A DNA stretch of 64,000 nucleotides, taken from the NCBI RefSeq assembly GCF_030813635.1, contig NZ_JAUSUM010000001.1:62001-126000 (forward strand), written 5' to 3'. The notes under the pieces are model-generated. The model did no database searches. It was not told the DNA's origin and saw only the letters and a program-made list of their open reading frames with translations. This DNA is from Salibacterium salarium. GTDB taxonomy: Bacteria; Bacillota; Bacilli; Bacillales; Marinococcaceae. The position numbers were made by a program, and so were the translations under genes. Positions within the stretch are counted from its first letter, which is position 1. Every line of letters starts with the position of its first letter. Of this stretch, positions 54,885-64,000 are shown piece by piece.

Positions 54885-55529
54885 ATTTTCACCTCTTTAC
54901 TTCTGTTAAAAATAAACTACTTTTGGTTTTTATCTAAAAATGTAGAAATGATGGCGCTTTGTATGTTTTGTTTGAAATTTATTGGTTATGGGTCAACCTA
55001 ACTTTCATTGCATATGTGCACGTTTTGAGCGCCGGTCAAAAACGCGTTTCGGAATTATAGGAGATACGAACGTTTGCATAGCCACTCGAAGTGCTAACGT
55101 AGTTGAGATAATGCAGAAGTTTCTTAACGTTCAATATTTCCCTATATGTTTCAATGGGGGATTTTAAAAGATAAACATCCTTTCTTTTTGGTTTTGTTTT
55201 ATGTAGTTTGTAAAACCAATAGTTTACATAGTAATAATAATCATTAAATTTTTCAACACCCGTAAAGAGTGAATACAAGTAAAAGAATGCTGTAAAACGC
55301 TTATGGAAGGATATTAAACTATTTAAAAAAATTAATTTATTTCTAAATAAGTTTTGTTTTAGGGTGTATATTTAGCAAAAATGTATGTATGTGCAAGCAC
55401 GGATGAGGTCTTTGTTAAAAGAAAAATATATTTAATATATTTAAATAATGAGGGTACAAAGAGTAAGGGGGAGAGGGGATATGTTACTGATTCTTTCGTC
55501 TTGAGACGGAATTCTATTGCATTTTATAA

Positions 55530-55545
55530 TGTTTCACGTGAAACA
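55530..55545. promoter_or_regulatory. parS site 3
   Basis: TGTTTCACGTGAAACA, perfect palindrome identical to the other two sites, in a non-coding stretch. Confidence 0.95.
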
Positions 55546-55648
55546 TTTTTAATCGTATGAGCTGCAGGTCACTCAGCGTGGATTCTCTCCACTTCCACAA
55601 TCTCTGCTTTTGAAGGGGGTGACGACTTTTCTCTCCAGCCTACAAAAT

Positions 55649-55676
55649 AAGAGAACCGGAAAGAACCGGTTCTCTT
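55649..55676 (-). terminator. Terminator of the bgl operon
   Basis: AAGAGAACCGG and CCGGTTCTCTT form a perfect stem around a 6-base loop. On the minus strand a TTATTTTG tail follows. Confidence 0.8.
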
Positions 55677-55708
55677 GAAGTTACAGATGTACAGTATAAA
55701 CACTCATT

Positions 55709-57181
<1,473 letters not shown>

Positions 57182-57197
57182 TCACTCTCCTTTATTA

Positions 57198-59069
57198 TTA
57201 TTGCACAATAGAAATAATCGAATCGCCTACTTGTACGTTACCGTCATTGCTGCTAAGGATATCAAGATAGTCTCCGGTATTTGTAACAACAACAGGTGTT
57301 GAAATGTCATAGCCAGCGTCTTTAATCCCTTTTATATCAAATTCTACCAGCAATTGTCCTTTCTCGACTTTATCTCCTTGGTCCACGTATGTGGTGAAAA
57401 ACTTTCCATCCAATTGTACCGTATTCAAGCCAATATGGAGTAGTATTTCGGCTTCACCATCTGTTGTAACTCCAATAGCATGTTTAGTAGGGAATACGGT
57501 ACTAACGGTTCCATCAGCAGGAGCAAACAGTTTACCTTCTGTTGGAATCATTGCAACTCCTTTACCCAAAGCTTCAGAAGCAAATGCTGCATCGTTCACT
57601 TCACTCAACGGAATGATAGCTCCTTGCAATGGGCTTGTTAACGTTTGTTGGCTTTCCGTTACAGTCGTATTTGTTGATTTAGCAGTTGGTTCCGATGGAG
57701 ATGACGTTTCGTTTTCTTGTTCGTCCTTATAACCAAATAGGAACGTTAAAATAGCTGCCAAGAAGAAAGAAATCGCAATAGCGATGCAGAATAATGTAAA
57801 ACCTTCGCCAAAGTAAACCGGTAATGTTGTTAGTCCTGGAAGAGCGACAGCTAGTGCTGAAGCACCTGATAGACCTACAATGGCACCACCGATACCACCG
57901 GCAACTGCACCTAATATAAATGGTTTTTTATAACGCAAGGTCACCCCGTAAATGGCGGGTTCTGTTATCCCGAATAGACCGGAAATAGTTGCTGGGCCAG
58001 CGATAGCTTTCACTTTTGTTTGTCTTGATTTTAACCAAACTCCAAGGGCAGATCCCGCTTGAGCAAAAACAGCTGGTGCAATAATAGCAGAAAAAGTATC
58101 GACACCATGTATAGTAAGGTTATTAATCCCAATTGGAACGAATCCCCAATGTAGTCCAAAAATAACTAATGGTTGCCAAAATACACCCATAAAGATACCG
58201 GCTATCATTGGACTTCCGTCATAGATGAAAGAATATCCATCTGCTAACCAGCCACTGACTACAGTGCCAACAGGACCGAACACGATAAGAGTTAACGGAA
58301 CCATAACCACTAACAAAATAAGTGGGGTGAAAAACATTTTAATACTGGAGTGTAGCCAATTATTTAAGCCAGCTTGAAACTTCGACATCACATAAACAGA
58401 CAGAATGATTGGAATAACGGTTGTTGAATAATCCGTCAAAATGACTGGAATTCCAAAAAAGTCGGTTGTTCCTTGCTCTTCACCAAACGTTACAAGATCA
58501 GGGTAAAAGAGGGCCCCGGCTATAACTACTGCAACATAAGGATCGGCACCGAATTTCCTTGCTGATGTGATGGCAAGCAATATAGGTAAAAAGTAAAACA
58601 GACTGTCAGAAGCAGCATTTAAAATTTGATATGTGCCACTTTCAGGTACAAGCAATCCAGTTGATTCAAATACGGCGATAAGCCCTTTAAATATACCAGC
58701 ACCGGCGAGAGCACCTAGTAATGGAGTGAAAATTGCTGCAATGATATCAATCGCACGGTTAAATAAATTGCCTTTATCACCGCCGTTATCATTATTTTCA
58801 CCGCCATCTTCGTCTCCTAAACTGGTTGACTTTGTGATTTCTCGGTAGACGTCGGCGACATCATTACCGATAACGACTTGAAACTGACCTCCGCTTTCTA
58901 CGACTTGAATGACACCATCAAGGTCATCGACAGCTTGTTTGTCCGCTTGATCTCGATCATTTAATTTGAAGCGGAGCCTCGTTGCACAGTGGACGACAGA
59001 TTGTACATTATCCTCTCCGCCAACGTGCTCGATTATCTCATTGGCGAGATTCGAAAAATCTTTTTTCAT
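57198..59069 (-). CDS. bglP: Beta-glucoside PTS transporter EIIBCA
   Basis: Phosphotransferase permease of 623 aa. IIB (residues 1-85) has the phospho-cysteine in VHCATRLRFKL. IIC (about 110-450) has about ten helices and GITEPAIYGV. IIA (about 490-620) has the phospho-histidine in LLHIGLNTVQL. The order B-C-A is that of BglP. Expression depends on the RAT/terminator just upstream. AAAGGGG lies before the start. Confidence 0.94.
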   Translation of the reverse strand: MKKDFSNLANEIIEHVGGEDNVQSVVHCATRLRFKLNDRDQADKQAVDDLDGVIQVVESGGQFQVVIGNDVADVYREITKSTSLGDEDGGENNDNGGDKGNLFNRAIDIIAAIFTPLLGALAGAGIFKGLIAVFESTGLLVPESGTYQILNAASDSLFYFLPILLAITSARKFGADPYVAVVIAGALFYPDLVTFGEEQGTTDFFGIPVILTDYSTTVIPIILSVYVMSKFQAGLNNWLHSSIKMFFTPLILLVVMVPLTLIVFGPVGTVVSGWLADGYSFIYDGSPMIAGIFMGVFWQPLVIFGLHWGFVPIGINNLTIHGVDTFSAIIAPAVFAQAGSALGVWLKSRQTKVKAIAGPATISGLFGITEPAIYGVTLRYKKPFILGAVAGGIGGAIVGLSGASALAVALPGLTTLPVYFGEGFTLFCIAIAISFFLAAILTFLFGYKDEQENETSSPSEPTAKSTNTTVTESQQTLTSPLQGAIIPLSEVNDAAFASEALGKGVAMIPTEGKLFAPADGTVSTVFPTKHAIGVTTDGEAEILLHIGLNTVQLDGKFFTTYVDQGDKVEKGQLLVEFDIKGIKDAGYDISTPVVVTNTGDYLDILSSNDGNVQVGDSIISIVQ

Positions 59070-59114
59070 CTTTATCCTACCCCTTTCGATATAATATTAA
59101 GGCTGTTATATATA

Positions 59115-59207
59115 AAAAACCTGAGCTGACTTAGTGCAGAAAAAGGGATATCCCTCTTTCCACATCTAGTTCAACTCAGGTTTTGCCTGCTACCCAGTTA
59201 CAATCCC
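59115..59207 (-). promoter_or_regulatory. RAT antiterminator and overlapping terminator ahead of bglP
   Basis: On the minus strand the RAT reads GGGATTGTAACTG...GCAGGCAAAACC (plus 59179-59207), almost the BglG/LicT consensus. Its 3' end overlaps the first arm of a terminator, AAACCTGAGTTGAAC pairing with the GCTCAGGTTTTTT end (plus 59115-59183). LicT bound to the RAT would prevent termination. Confidence 0.92.
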
Positions 59208-59220
59208 AATGATTGACCTA

Positions 59221-60069
59221 TTATTCCATTGCCCGGGCCGCAACCCGGTGAATATGAACAGTAAGATATATCATTTCGTCTTTAGAAATGGTCCAATCAT
59301 ACGTTTTTTCTACGTAAGCCGCCATTTTTTGACTACAAACATATGCTTCATGATATTGCTCTTTTACTTGATTAAATAGAAAGTCATCTCCTGTTTCATA
59401 GCTTGTCGACTCGTTTCTAATTAAACGCCAGGCAAAGAAGCGGAGATGGGTCAAAAACCGCTCATAGTTCAATGAATTCTCATCCAACTCCATGTGAAAA
59501 TGGTACTTCACAATGCTGAGAAGATCATTCACAATGTTAACGACTTGAACAATGGATTCGAATTTCTCACCAGACATTTGACTATTGACAAGATGCAGGG
59601 TGATGGAGGCCGCTTCATCTTCTTCCAACGCATAGCCTGTTTCTTCATAAATAATATCAAGCGCTTTCAAGGATACGTTAAATTCATTGCGGTAATACTT
59701 TTTAATCTCCCAGGATAGGGCATTTTGTAACTGTAAGCCTTGCTTATGACGATGAAGCGCAAACCCTAAATGGTCGGTGAGTGCGATATAAAGATAGTCA
59801 TCGAGCTTGACACCCAGTTCTTGTTTTGCCATGGAAATGATACGTTCAGAAATAACAAGATATTGTTCTGGAATTTCTTTTAGTAACTCAGCTAACTTTT
59901 CAGAAACGGCATGATTTTCCAGAATAAATGTTTTTTCCACTTTTGCATCATCAACCACATCCCCAGGTCGTTGTTGAAACGCAAGCCCTCTGCCCATGAC
60001 AACCATTTCCTGTTGCTGATCATTTTCCGTTAAGATGACATTGTTATTAAATATCTTTTTAATCTCCAT
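59221..60069 (-). CDS. licT: BglG/LicT-family transcriptional antiterminator
   Basis: 282 aa. The N-terminal RNA-binding CAT domain, starting MEIKKIFNNNVIL and containing MGRGLAFQQRPGD, is followed by two PRD domains with regulatory histidines (in ALTDHLGFALHRH and in LTVHIHRVAAR). The start at 60069 gives the family N-terminus; an extension to 60138 runs back into the leader. Its own leader also carries a RAT, so it is autoregulated, and bglP/bglH follow on the same strand. Confidence 0.94.
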   Translation of the reverse strand: MEIKKIFNNNVILTENDQQQEMVVMGRGLAFQQRPGDVVDDAKVEKTFILENHAVSEKLAELLKEIPEQYLVISERIISMAKQELGVKLDDYLYIALTDHLGFALHRHKQGLQLQNALSWEIKKYYRNEFNVSLKALDIIYEETGYALEEDEAASITLHLVNSQMSGEKFESIVQVVNIVNDLLSIVKYHFHMELDENSLNYERFLTHLRFFAWRLIRNESTSYETGDDFLFNQVKEQYHEAYVCSQKMAAYVEKTYDWTISKDEMIYLTVHIHRVAARAME

Positions 60070-60107
60070 AAAAATCGTCCTTGTCCTCTTTTTAGATTCT
60101 GGAAAAT

Positions 60108-60188
60108 AAAAAAACCTAAACTTCCTCATAAAAACCATACAGGTATCATGAAAAAATTTAGGTTTTGCCTGCTAAACAGTTACAATCC
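60108..60188 (-). promoter_or_regulatory. RAT antiterminator and terminator ahead of licT
   Basis: On the minus strand GGATTGTAACTG...GCAGGCAAAACC lies at plus 60161-60188, overlapping AAACCTAAA, which pairs with TTTAGGTTTTTTT (plus 60108-60120). Same design as the bglP leader, but with a different loop sequence. Confidence 0.9.
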
Positions 60189-60201
60189 TAAGAATTATTT
60201 T

Positions 60202-60248
60202 TGTAAGCGGTTATTTATATTTTTATCACATGCCTATAGTCCTGTCAA
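60202..60248 (-). promoter_or_regulatory. licT-bglPH promoter with cre-like site
   Basis: On the minus strand TTGACA (plus 60243-60248), 17 bp, TAAAAA (plus 60220-60225). TGTAAGCGGTTATT at 60202-60215 matches the CcpA cre consensus at 12 of 14 positions and lies over the likely transcription start. That predicts carbon catabolite repression. Confidence 0.7.
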
Positions 60249-60324
60249 TAAAATTGAATAATTTTGCGAAAAAATTAGTTCTACTCTACACTGAAGGAAA
60301 GATTTTAAAGAGGAGGAGTAAAAG

Positions 60325-60978
60325 ATGGAACGAAATATCGGTTCGATGAACATGGGCACGGAGACGGCAACCTTTGGCTTAGGATGATTCTGGGGGCCAG
60401 ATGCTCAGTTTGGGCAGTTACAAGGCGTTGTGCGTACTCGTGTTGGTTACACAGGCGGTAAAAAAAGCAATCCAACGTATCGGAACATGGGCGATCATAC
60501 CGAGACGATTCAAATAGATTTTGATCCAGAAATAATCACCTATGAAGAATTATTGGATATATTTTGGGAAAGTCATAATCCTACGAGTAAAATTATTTTC
60601 CGCGATCGGCAATATATGTCACTTCTTATGTATCATGATGATTCTCAGAAACAGATGGCTTTAGCATCGAAACGAAAGTGGGAAGAAACACTAGGAAAGA
60701 AAATACAAACAGAATTTGTTCCGGATGCAGCATTTTATCCTGCCGAAGATTATCATCAAAAGTATTTCCTGAAACGGTTTAAAAAAGTAACCGCTGCGTT
60801 GCATACCTTGTACCCAACCGAAAAAAAGCTAAGAGATGCGACTGTTGTGGCAAGGTTAAACGGTTTTGTGCGAGGGCGCGGTTCTATGGAAGCATTGAAA
60901 AATGAAATAAGTAAATGGGGTTGGAGCGAAAAGGAAGAAAAAGAGACTTTTGATGTTCTCAACTCTCTTCGCTGGTAA
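60325..60978 (+). CDS. msrA: Peptide-methionine (S)-S-oxide reductase with in-frame TGA at the catalytic Cys (probable selenoprotein)
   Basis: Repairs S-methionine sulfoxide. Starts at ATG 60325 with AGGAGGAG six bases ahead. Codon 21 is TGA (60385-60387) in the active-site motif, reading TFGLG-(TGA)-FWGPDAQFG where the family has GCFWG. The frame then continues intact to 60978: VVRTRVGYTGG, GDHTETIQIDFDP, LDIFWESHNPT and YHQKYFL are all conserved. The product would be 217 residues and contains no cysteine at all, so no resolving Cys. A hairpin suited to a bacterial SECIS lies at 60396-60426. Alternatives are a point-mutated pseudogene or a sequencing error. Confidence 0.85.
60396..60426 (+). 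promoter_or_regulatory. Possible SECIS-like hairpin after the msrA TGA
   Basis: TGCTC (60402-60406) pairs with GGGCA (60412-60416, one T-G pair) around loop AGTTT, whose second base is G, about 20 bases after the TGA. The helix can extend through AG/TT and GCC/GGC (to 60396 and 60426) with a bulge. Distance and loop fit what is known of bacterial SECIS elements, but the primary sequence is not diagnostic. Confidence 0.4.
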
Positions 60979-61156
60979 AAACCCAATTCTTATATCCTGG
61001 TGGAAATGTGACTGTTCCATCAGGATATTTGTATGTTTTGTATGTACGACTATAAAAAGATGTTTGTCACTTTAGAAAATGAGGAAGAAATAGTTATAGA
61101 AGAAATCGTAGATACATATTAGAAGGTTTCGTTAGAAATAAAGGAGGCTATTTACA

Positions 61157-62245
61157 TTGAGTCAACACGTCTTATTTGTTGGAGCGGGGCAAACCAACTT
61201 ATCTGTCTTAAAAAATTGGAAAAAAAGAGCACCAAATCATGTAGAATGGACACTTGTTTCTCCTTCGAGATACCACTATTATTCTGAGATGTTCTCCGGT
61301 TATATCGAAGGAAAATACAGTCTCGAAGACATACGGATTGATATCAAAGCATTCTGTCAGCAACATGGTGGAAGATTCATTGAAGAAAAAATAACGGCGA
61401 TTGATAAGAATAGGAATATCGTTTTGACAGAAAGCGGAAAATCGATTCAATATGATTTGCTGTCCGCTGATATTGGTTCACGCCATGCAGGAGGCAGTGT
61501 GCAAGGAGTACGGGAACATGCGCTGTTTGTAAAGCCGCACAATGAGTTTCCGACAACTGCAGATAAATTGCAGCGCACCGAATATCCGGTTATTGTCGGG
61601 GGAGGGTTTTCTGGTGTTGAACTTGCTTTATCCTTACAAGTCTGGCGCCAAAAACACGATATGAAAACACCTGTAACGTTAGTTAGTGCGACATCGATTT
61701 TGCCAAATGAAAAACAAGATGTGCGTGAGCAGGTGCGGAATCTGTTGGATGAACGAAAAATCTTGATTTATGAGAATACACCGGTTGATTCATTGGATGC
61801 ACAAATTATTCATGCCGGGAACGAGATGATTTCTTACGGTGAAGTCTTGTGGGCAGAAGGGAACGAGCCGACTCTTCTGTTTGATTATGCGAATTTACCA
61901 GTTGATGAAAAAGGCTATCTTCTCGTCTCTTCTACGCTCCAATCGTTGGGGGACCCGGCGATTTTTGGCAGTGGTGATTGTGTAACAATAGAGGAATATC
62001 CTGTATTGAGAAAAGATGATGTCATTCGACAAGGCGAAATACTAGAAGAGAACATAATTCGTGTATTGAAGAATAAACAAAGACTGAAACGATTCCAGCC
62101 TAAAAAGAAACATGGTGCTGTACTGAATCTTGGGTTGAAGCAGGGCTTGTATCTTAACGGAGACAAGCACTCCATCAGCAGACGGGCATGGAAATGGAAA
62201 ACACAAATGGATAAAAACTTTATGAAGCAATTTAATAAGTCATAA
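61157..62245 (+). CDS. NADH dehydrogenase-like FAD oxidoreductase (COG1252 type)
   Basis: 362-aa flavoprotein. N-terminal FAD motif VLFVGAGQTNLSVL, a second dinucleotide fold VIVGGGFSGVELALSL near residue 145, and a late FAD-binding FGSGDCVTIEEYP near 275. SRYHYYSEMFSGYIEGKYS and YDLLSADIGS resemble the oxidoreductase domain that some organisms fuse to selenide water dikinase (SelD). No C-terminal membrane anchor of classical NDH-2 is evident. It starts at TTG 61157 with AAAGGAGG upstream and lies 178 bases after msrA, possibly cotranscribed. Subfamily assignment is from memory. Confidence 0.8.
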   Translation: MSQHVLFVGAGQTNLSVLKNWKKRAPNHVEWTLVSPSRYHYYSEMFSGYIEGKYSLEDIRIDIKAFCQQHGGRFIEEKITAIDKNRNIVLTESGKSIQYDLLSADIGSRHAGGSVQGVREHALFVKPHNEFPTTADKLQRTEYPVIVGGGFSGVELALSLQVWRQKHDMKTPVTLVSATSILPNEKQDVREQVRNLLDERKILIYENTPVDSLDAQIIHAGNEMISYGEVLWAEGNEPTLLFDYANLPVDEKGYLLVSSTLQSLGDPAIFGSGDCVTIEEYPVLRKDDVIRQGEILEENIIRVLKNKQRLKRFQPKKKHGAVLNLGLKQGLYLNGDKHSISRRAWKWKTQMDKNFMKQFNKS

Positions 62246-62257
62246 AGTAACGAGAAA

Positions 62258-62286
62258 ACGGGCTTTATCAGATAGGATAAGCCCGT
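62258..62286. terminator. Bidirectional terminator after the flavoprotein gene
   Basis: ACGGGCTTTATC (62258-62269) pairs with GATAAGCCCGT (62276-62286), with one bulged T, around a 6-base loop. Lies between convergent genes. Confidence 0.7.
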
Positions 62287-62304
62287 TACGTATGGTGAAC
62301 GCAT

Positions 62305-63279
62305 TTAGGATGAAAGATAAGGAGAAACAACGTGGTGATGGGTTTGCACATCAATACTGTTCCCTGTCACGACTACAACAATGGGCCCTGTTGGCTGCAC
62401 GGAACCATCGAGTAAGGCACCGACACCTACTGCAGCAGCACCTTCCACGACAAGACGATGGTTTTCGTATAAAAATGCCATTCCTCGTGCAATGGACTTT
62501 TCGGGTAGTTGCAGACGTTGATCAACGCAGCGGGTAATTAGAGGAAGTGTATAGTGGTTTTCCGTACCAATCCCTCCAAGTAAACTATCCGCAATGCTGG
62601 GAGGTTCAGGTGCTTCTACCGGTCTCCCAGCTTTAATACTATCGTCCATCACCGCTCCTTTTTCAACAGATACTCCGATGACCTTAATCGCAGGGTCTGT
62701 CTCTTTTAACATAAGGCCGATTCCAGAGAGCAGCCCCCCTCCAGATAAACCGGTGAGTAACGTATCGACTTCCGGTAATTCTTCTAGCACTTCGAGTCCA
62801 ATGGTTCCTTGCCCTGCAATAATGTCCGGGTGGTCGAATGGAGGAATCAGGACATATCCTTCTTCTTGTTGAAGACGCAAGCAGATTTGTGCAGCTTCAT
62901 CTTGACTTTTTCCTTCGATATGAAGTTCTGCCCCACTTTCCCGTAATGCTTTAATTTTAGCGGAAGGTACGGTTTCTGATACACAAACGACAGCTCGTAT
63001 ACCGAGTTTTGCCGCTGCATAGGCTACGGCAAATCCGTGATTTCCTGTAGAAAATGTAATCACCCCTCGTTTTTGGTTGTCTGAGGAAAGGGATGCAATC
63101 ATATTTGTCGCTCCTCGTAATTTAAACGCACCGGTTGCAAGCAGTTGTTCCAATTTTAAATAAACGGGTACTCCGGTTTGTTTACTTAGAGCAGTAGAGT
63201 AGACGAGAGGGGTACGTGGTAAGCTGTTCTGTATTCTTTTTCTAGCCAGCCATATGTCGCGAACACTCACTTTTCTCAT
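62305..63279 (-). CDS. eutB: Hydroxyectoine utilisation dehydratase EutB (threonine dehydratase-like)
   Basis: PLP enzyme of the serine/threonine dehydratase fold II, 324 aa. PLP lysine lies in GAFKLRGATNM near residue 53, STGNHGFAVAYAA near 82 and the phosphate-binding GLSGGGLLSG near 180. The start at 63279 (MRKVSVRDIW) follows GGAGGG. Assignment to EutB rather than IlvA or a plain threonine dehydratase rests on the divergent neighbour, which looks like ectoine hydrolase DoeA. EutB is thought to help convert hydroxyectoine to ectoine. Confidence 0.8.
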   Translation of the reverse strand: MRKVSVRDIWLARKRIQNSLPRTPLVYSTALSKQTGVPVYLKLEQLLATGAFKLRGATNMIASLSSDNQKRGVITFSTGNHGFAVAYAAAKLGIRAVVCVSETVPSAKIKALRESGAELHIEGKSQDEAAQICLRLQQEEGYVLIPPFDHPDIIAGQGTIGLEVLEELPEVDTLLTGLSGGGLLSGIGLMLKETDPAIKVIGVSVEKGAVMDDSIKAGRPVEAPEPPSIADSLLGGIGTENHYTLPLITRCVDQRLQLPEKSIARGMAFLYENHRLVVEGAAAVGVGALLDGSVQPTGPIVVVVTGNSIDVQTHHHVVSPYLSS

Positions 63280-63416
63280 AGCAATCCCTCCACAAAAATT
63301 TTTTATAGTCATGAATCGCTCTCTTCTAAGAATAAAGTGAATAATAAGCAAATGTCTATCGTATTTTGTCGGGTAACGGTGTTTGTTTTGAGGAAAAACA
63401 GAGGGGGCGTTACGAC

Positions 63417-64000
63417 ATGCGGTCATTAATGATGTTTTCAAAAAAAGAATATATGGAACGGCTACGACATGTGAAGAAAAAAATGAATCAAAAGGGGATT
63501 GACGTTCTATTTATCAGTGACCCTGCGAATATGAATTATTTGACCGGTTATGATGGCTGGTCGTTTTATGTACCGCAAATGGTCGTTGTCTTTCTTGAAG
63601 AAGAAGAGCCGTATTGGTTTGGGCGCGCTCAAGACGTAAACGGGGCTCGTGCCACATCATGGCTTTCTCCGTGTCATCTGCTTTCTTATGGAGATGAATA
63701 TGTTCATTCTAAAGTGAAGCATCCGATGGACGTTCTCGCTGCTTGGATTAATCAGCATAAAAAGAAAGAAAAACGAGCCGGTGTAGAAATGGAGGCTTAT
63801 TATTTTTCGCCCCGGGCGCTGCAATGTTTAGAATCAGGCTGTCACCAGATGACGTTCGAAGACGCACATCTGCTTGTCAATGAAGTTCGTATGGTTAAAT
63901 CAGACAAAGAAATAACGTATATGAAAAAAGCTGGAAACATTGCAGAAGTAGCCATGCAAGCGGGCTATGATGCCGTGAAAGAAGGAGCAAGAGTGTGCGA
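63417..64000 (+). CDS. doeA: Ectoine hydrolase DoeA (M24 family), 5' part
   Basis: Partial at the window end; 194 codons visible and open throughout. The creatinase-like N-terminal domain is seen: ISDPANMNYLTGYDGWSFYVPQ split in two blocks (ISDPANMNYLTGYDGWSF, YVPQMVVVF), WFGRAQDVNGAR and VEMEAYYFSPRAL. The linker VRMVKSDKEITYMKKAGNIAE leads into the M24 catalytic domain, whose metal ligands lie outside the window. DoeA opens the ectoine ring to give N-acetyl-diaminobutyrate. ATG 63417 follows AGAGGGGGC. Divergent from eutB with a shared 137-bp control region. Confidence 0.85.
   Translation, partial: MRSLMMFSKKEYMERLRHVKKKMNQKGIDVLFISDPANMNYLTGYDGWSFYVPQMVVVFLEEEEPYWFGRAQDVNGARATSWLSPCHLLSYGDEYVHSKVKHPMDVLAAWINQHKKKEKRAGVEMEAYYFSPRALQCLESGCHQMTFEDAHLLVNEVRMVKSDKEITYMKKAGNIAEVAMQAGYDAVKEGARVC

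Larger units (their letters stand above)
54885..55708. other. Gene-poor 820-bp region holding parS site 3
   Basis: AT-rich sequence between the divergent BCCT start and the bglH end. Short open frames at 54982-55278 have no ribosome binding site or recognised family. It contains a parS at 55530-55545 and, from about 55560 to 55640, a more GC-rich stretch in which GTCAC and GGGTGAC (55618-55624) could pair. The terminator of bglH lies at 55649. Nothing else was recognised. Confidence 0.6.

Noticed and set aside
54982-55278. Short open frames next to parS 3
   Set aside because: No ribosome binding sites, AT-biased composition and no recognised motifs.
60385-60387. Calling msrA a simple pseudogene starting at 60430
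   Set aside because: The frame upstream of the TGA has a good start site and family sequence, and a start at 60430 would remove the active site. The coincidence with the catalytic codon favours recoding, although mutation is not excluded.

Overview
The window looks like the left-arm, origin-proximal chromosome of a spore-forming, salt-adapted member of the Bacillaceae. GC content is about 40 percent and many proteins are acidic. The backbone follows the Bacillus subtilis order purA, tRNAs, walRKHIJ, htrC, yyzF, rlmH, ung, ywdI, ywdK, gerQ-cwlJ, hemQ, pta, lipL, ywfO, ywgA, ywhD, pbpG. gerQ, cwlJ and clpE point to an endospore former. A BCCT osmolyte carrier, ectoine-catabolism genes and a DUF368/DedA pair point to a saline, probably alkaline, habitat. 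Three perfect 16-bp parS sites (20495, 36095, 55530) and a DnaA-box cluster (10614-10882) fit a position close to oriC.

Layout. 1-495 is a class D sortase. 655-2177 is purA with a PurR-type operator, a promoter and a terminator. 2251-3367 holds tRNA-Lys, -Glu, -Asp and -Phe, interrupted by about 3.5 copies of a 126-bp tandem repeat and a duplicated 5' half of tRNA-Phe. 3658-11389 is the WalRK operon with htrC, a CxxH/CxxC protein gene and rlmH. 11373-12272 is a small relic island flanked by a 17-bp direct repeat of the rlmH 3' end, the place where staphylococcal SCC elements insert. 12494-20876 is accessory: a BMP lipoprotein plus chemoreceptor, DUF421, a CLC protein, DedA and an inositol phosphatase. 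20958-22486 is ung and an aldo-keto reductase. 22631-26179 is a nitrogen module: two GlnR/TnrA boxes, amtB, a GlnD-like nucleotidyltransferase gene with a very strong terminator hairpin inside its coding sequence, a DnaQ-like exonuclease and a GlnR/TnrA-type regulator. 26637-46755 is mostly conserved core. 46752-53331 is a GlpP-linked ugp-type ABC operon with a PHP hydrolase and a glycerophosphodiesterase. 53382-60225 is a BCCT carrier and a LicT-regulated beta-glucoside PTS operon. 60325-62245 is msrA, with an in-frame TGA exactly at the catalytic cysteine codon, followed by a SelD-associated type of flavoprotein. 62305-64000 is a divergent ectoine-catabolism pair (eutB and partial doeA).

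The most notable observations are: the probable selenocysteine MsrA next to the flavoprotein; the SCC-like direct repeat at rlmH; the 16-bp stem terminator inside the AmtB-linked nucleotidyltransferase gene; cwlJ with no canonical start codon where homology and the ribosome binding site agree on an ATC; and a 69 percent GC island in the ugp leader. No CRISPR array, complete insertion sequence or prophage was seen.
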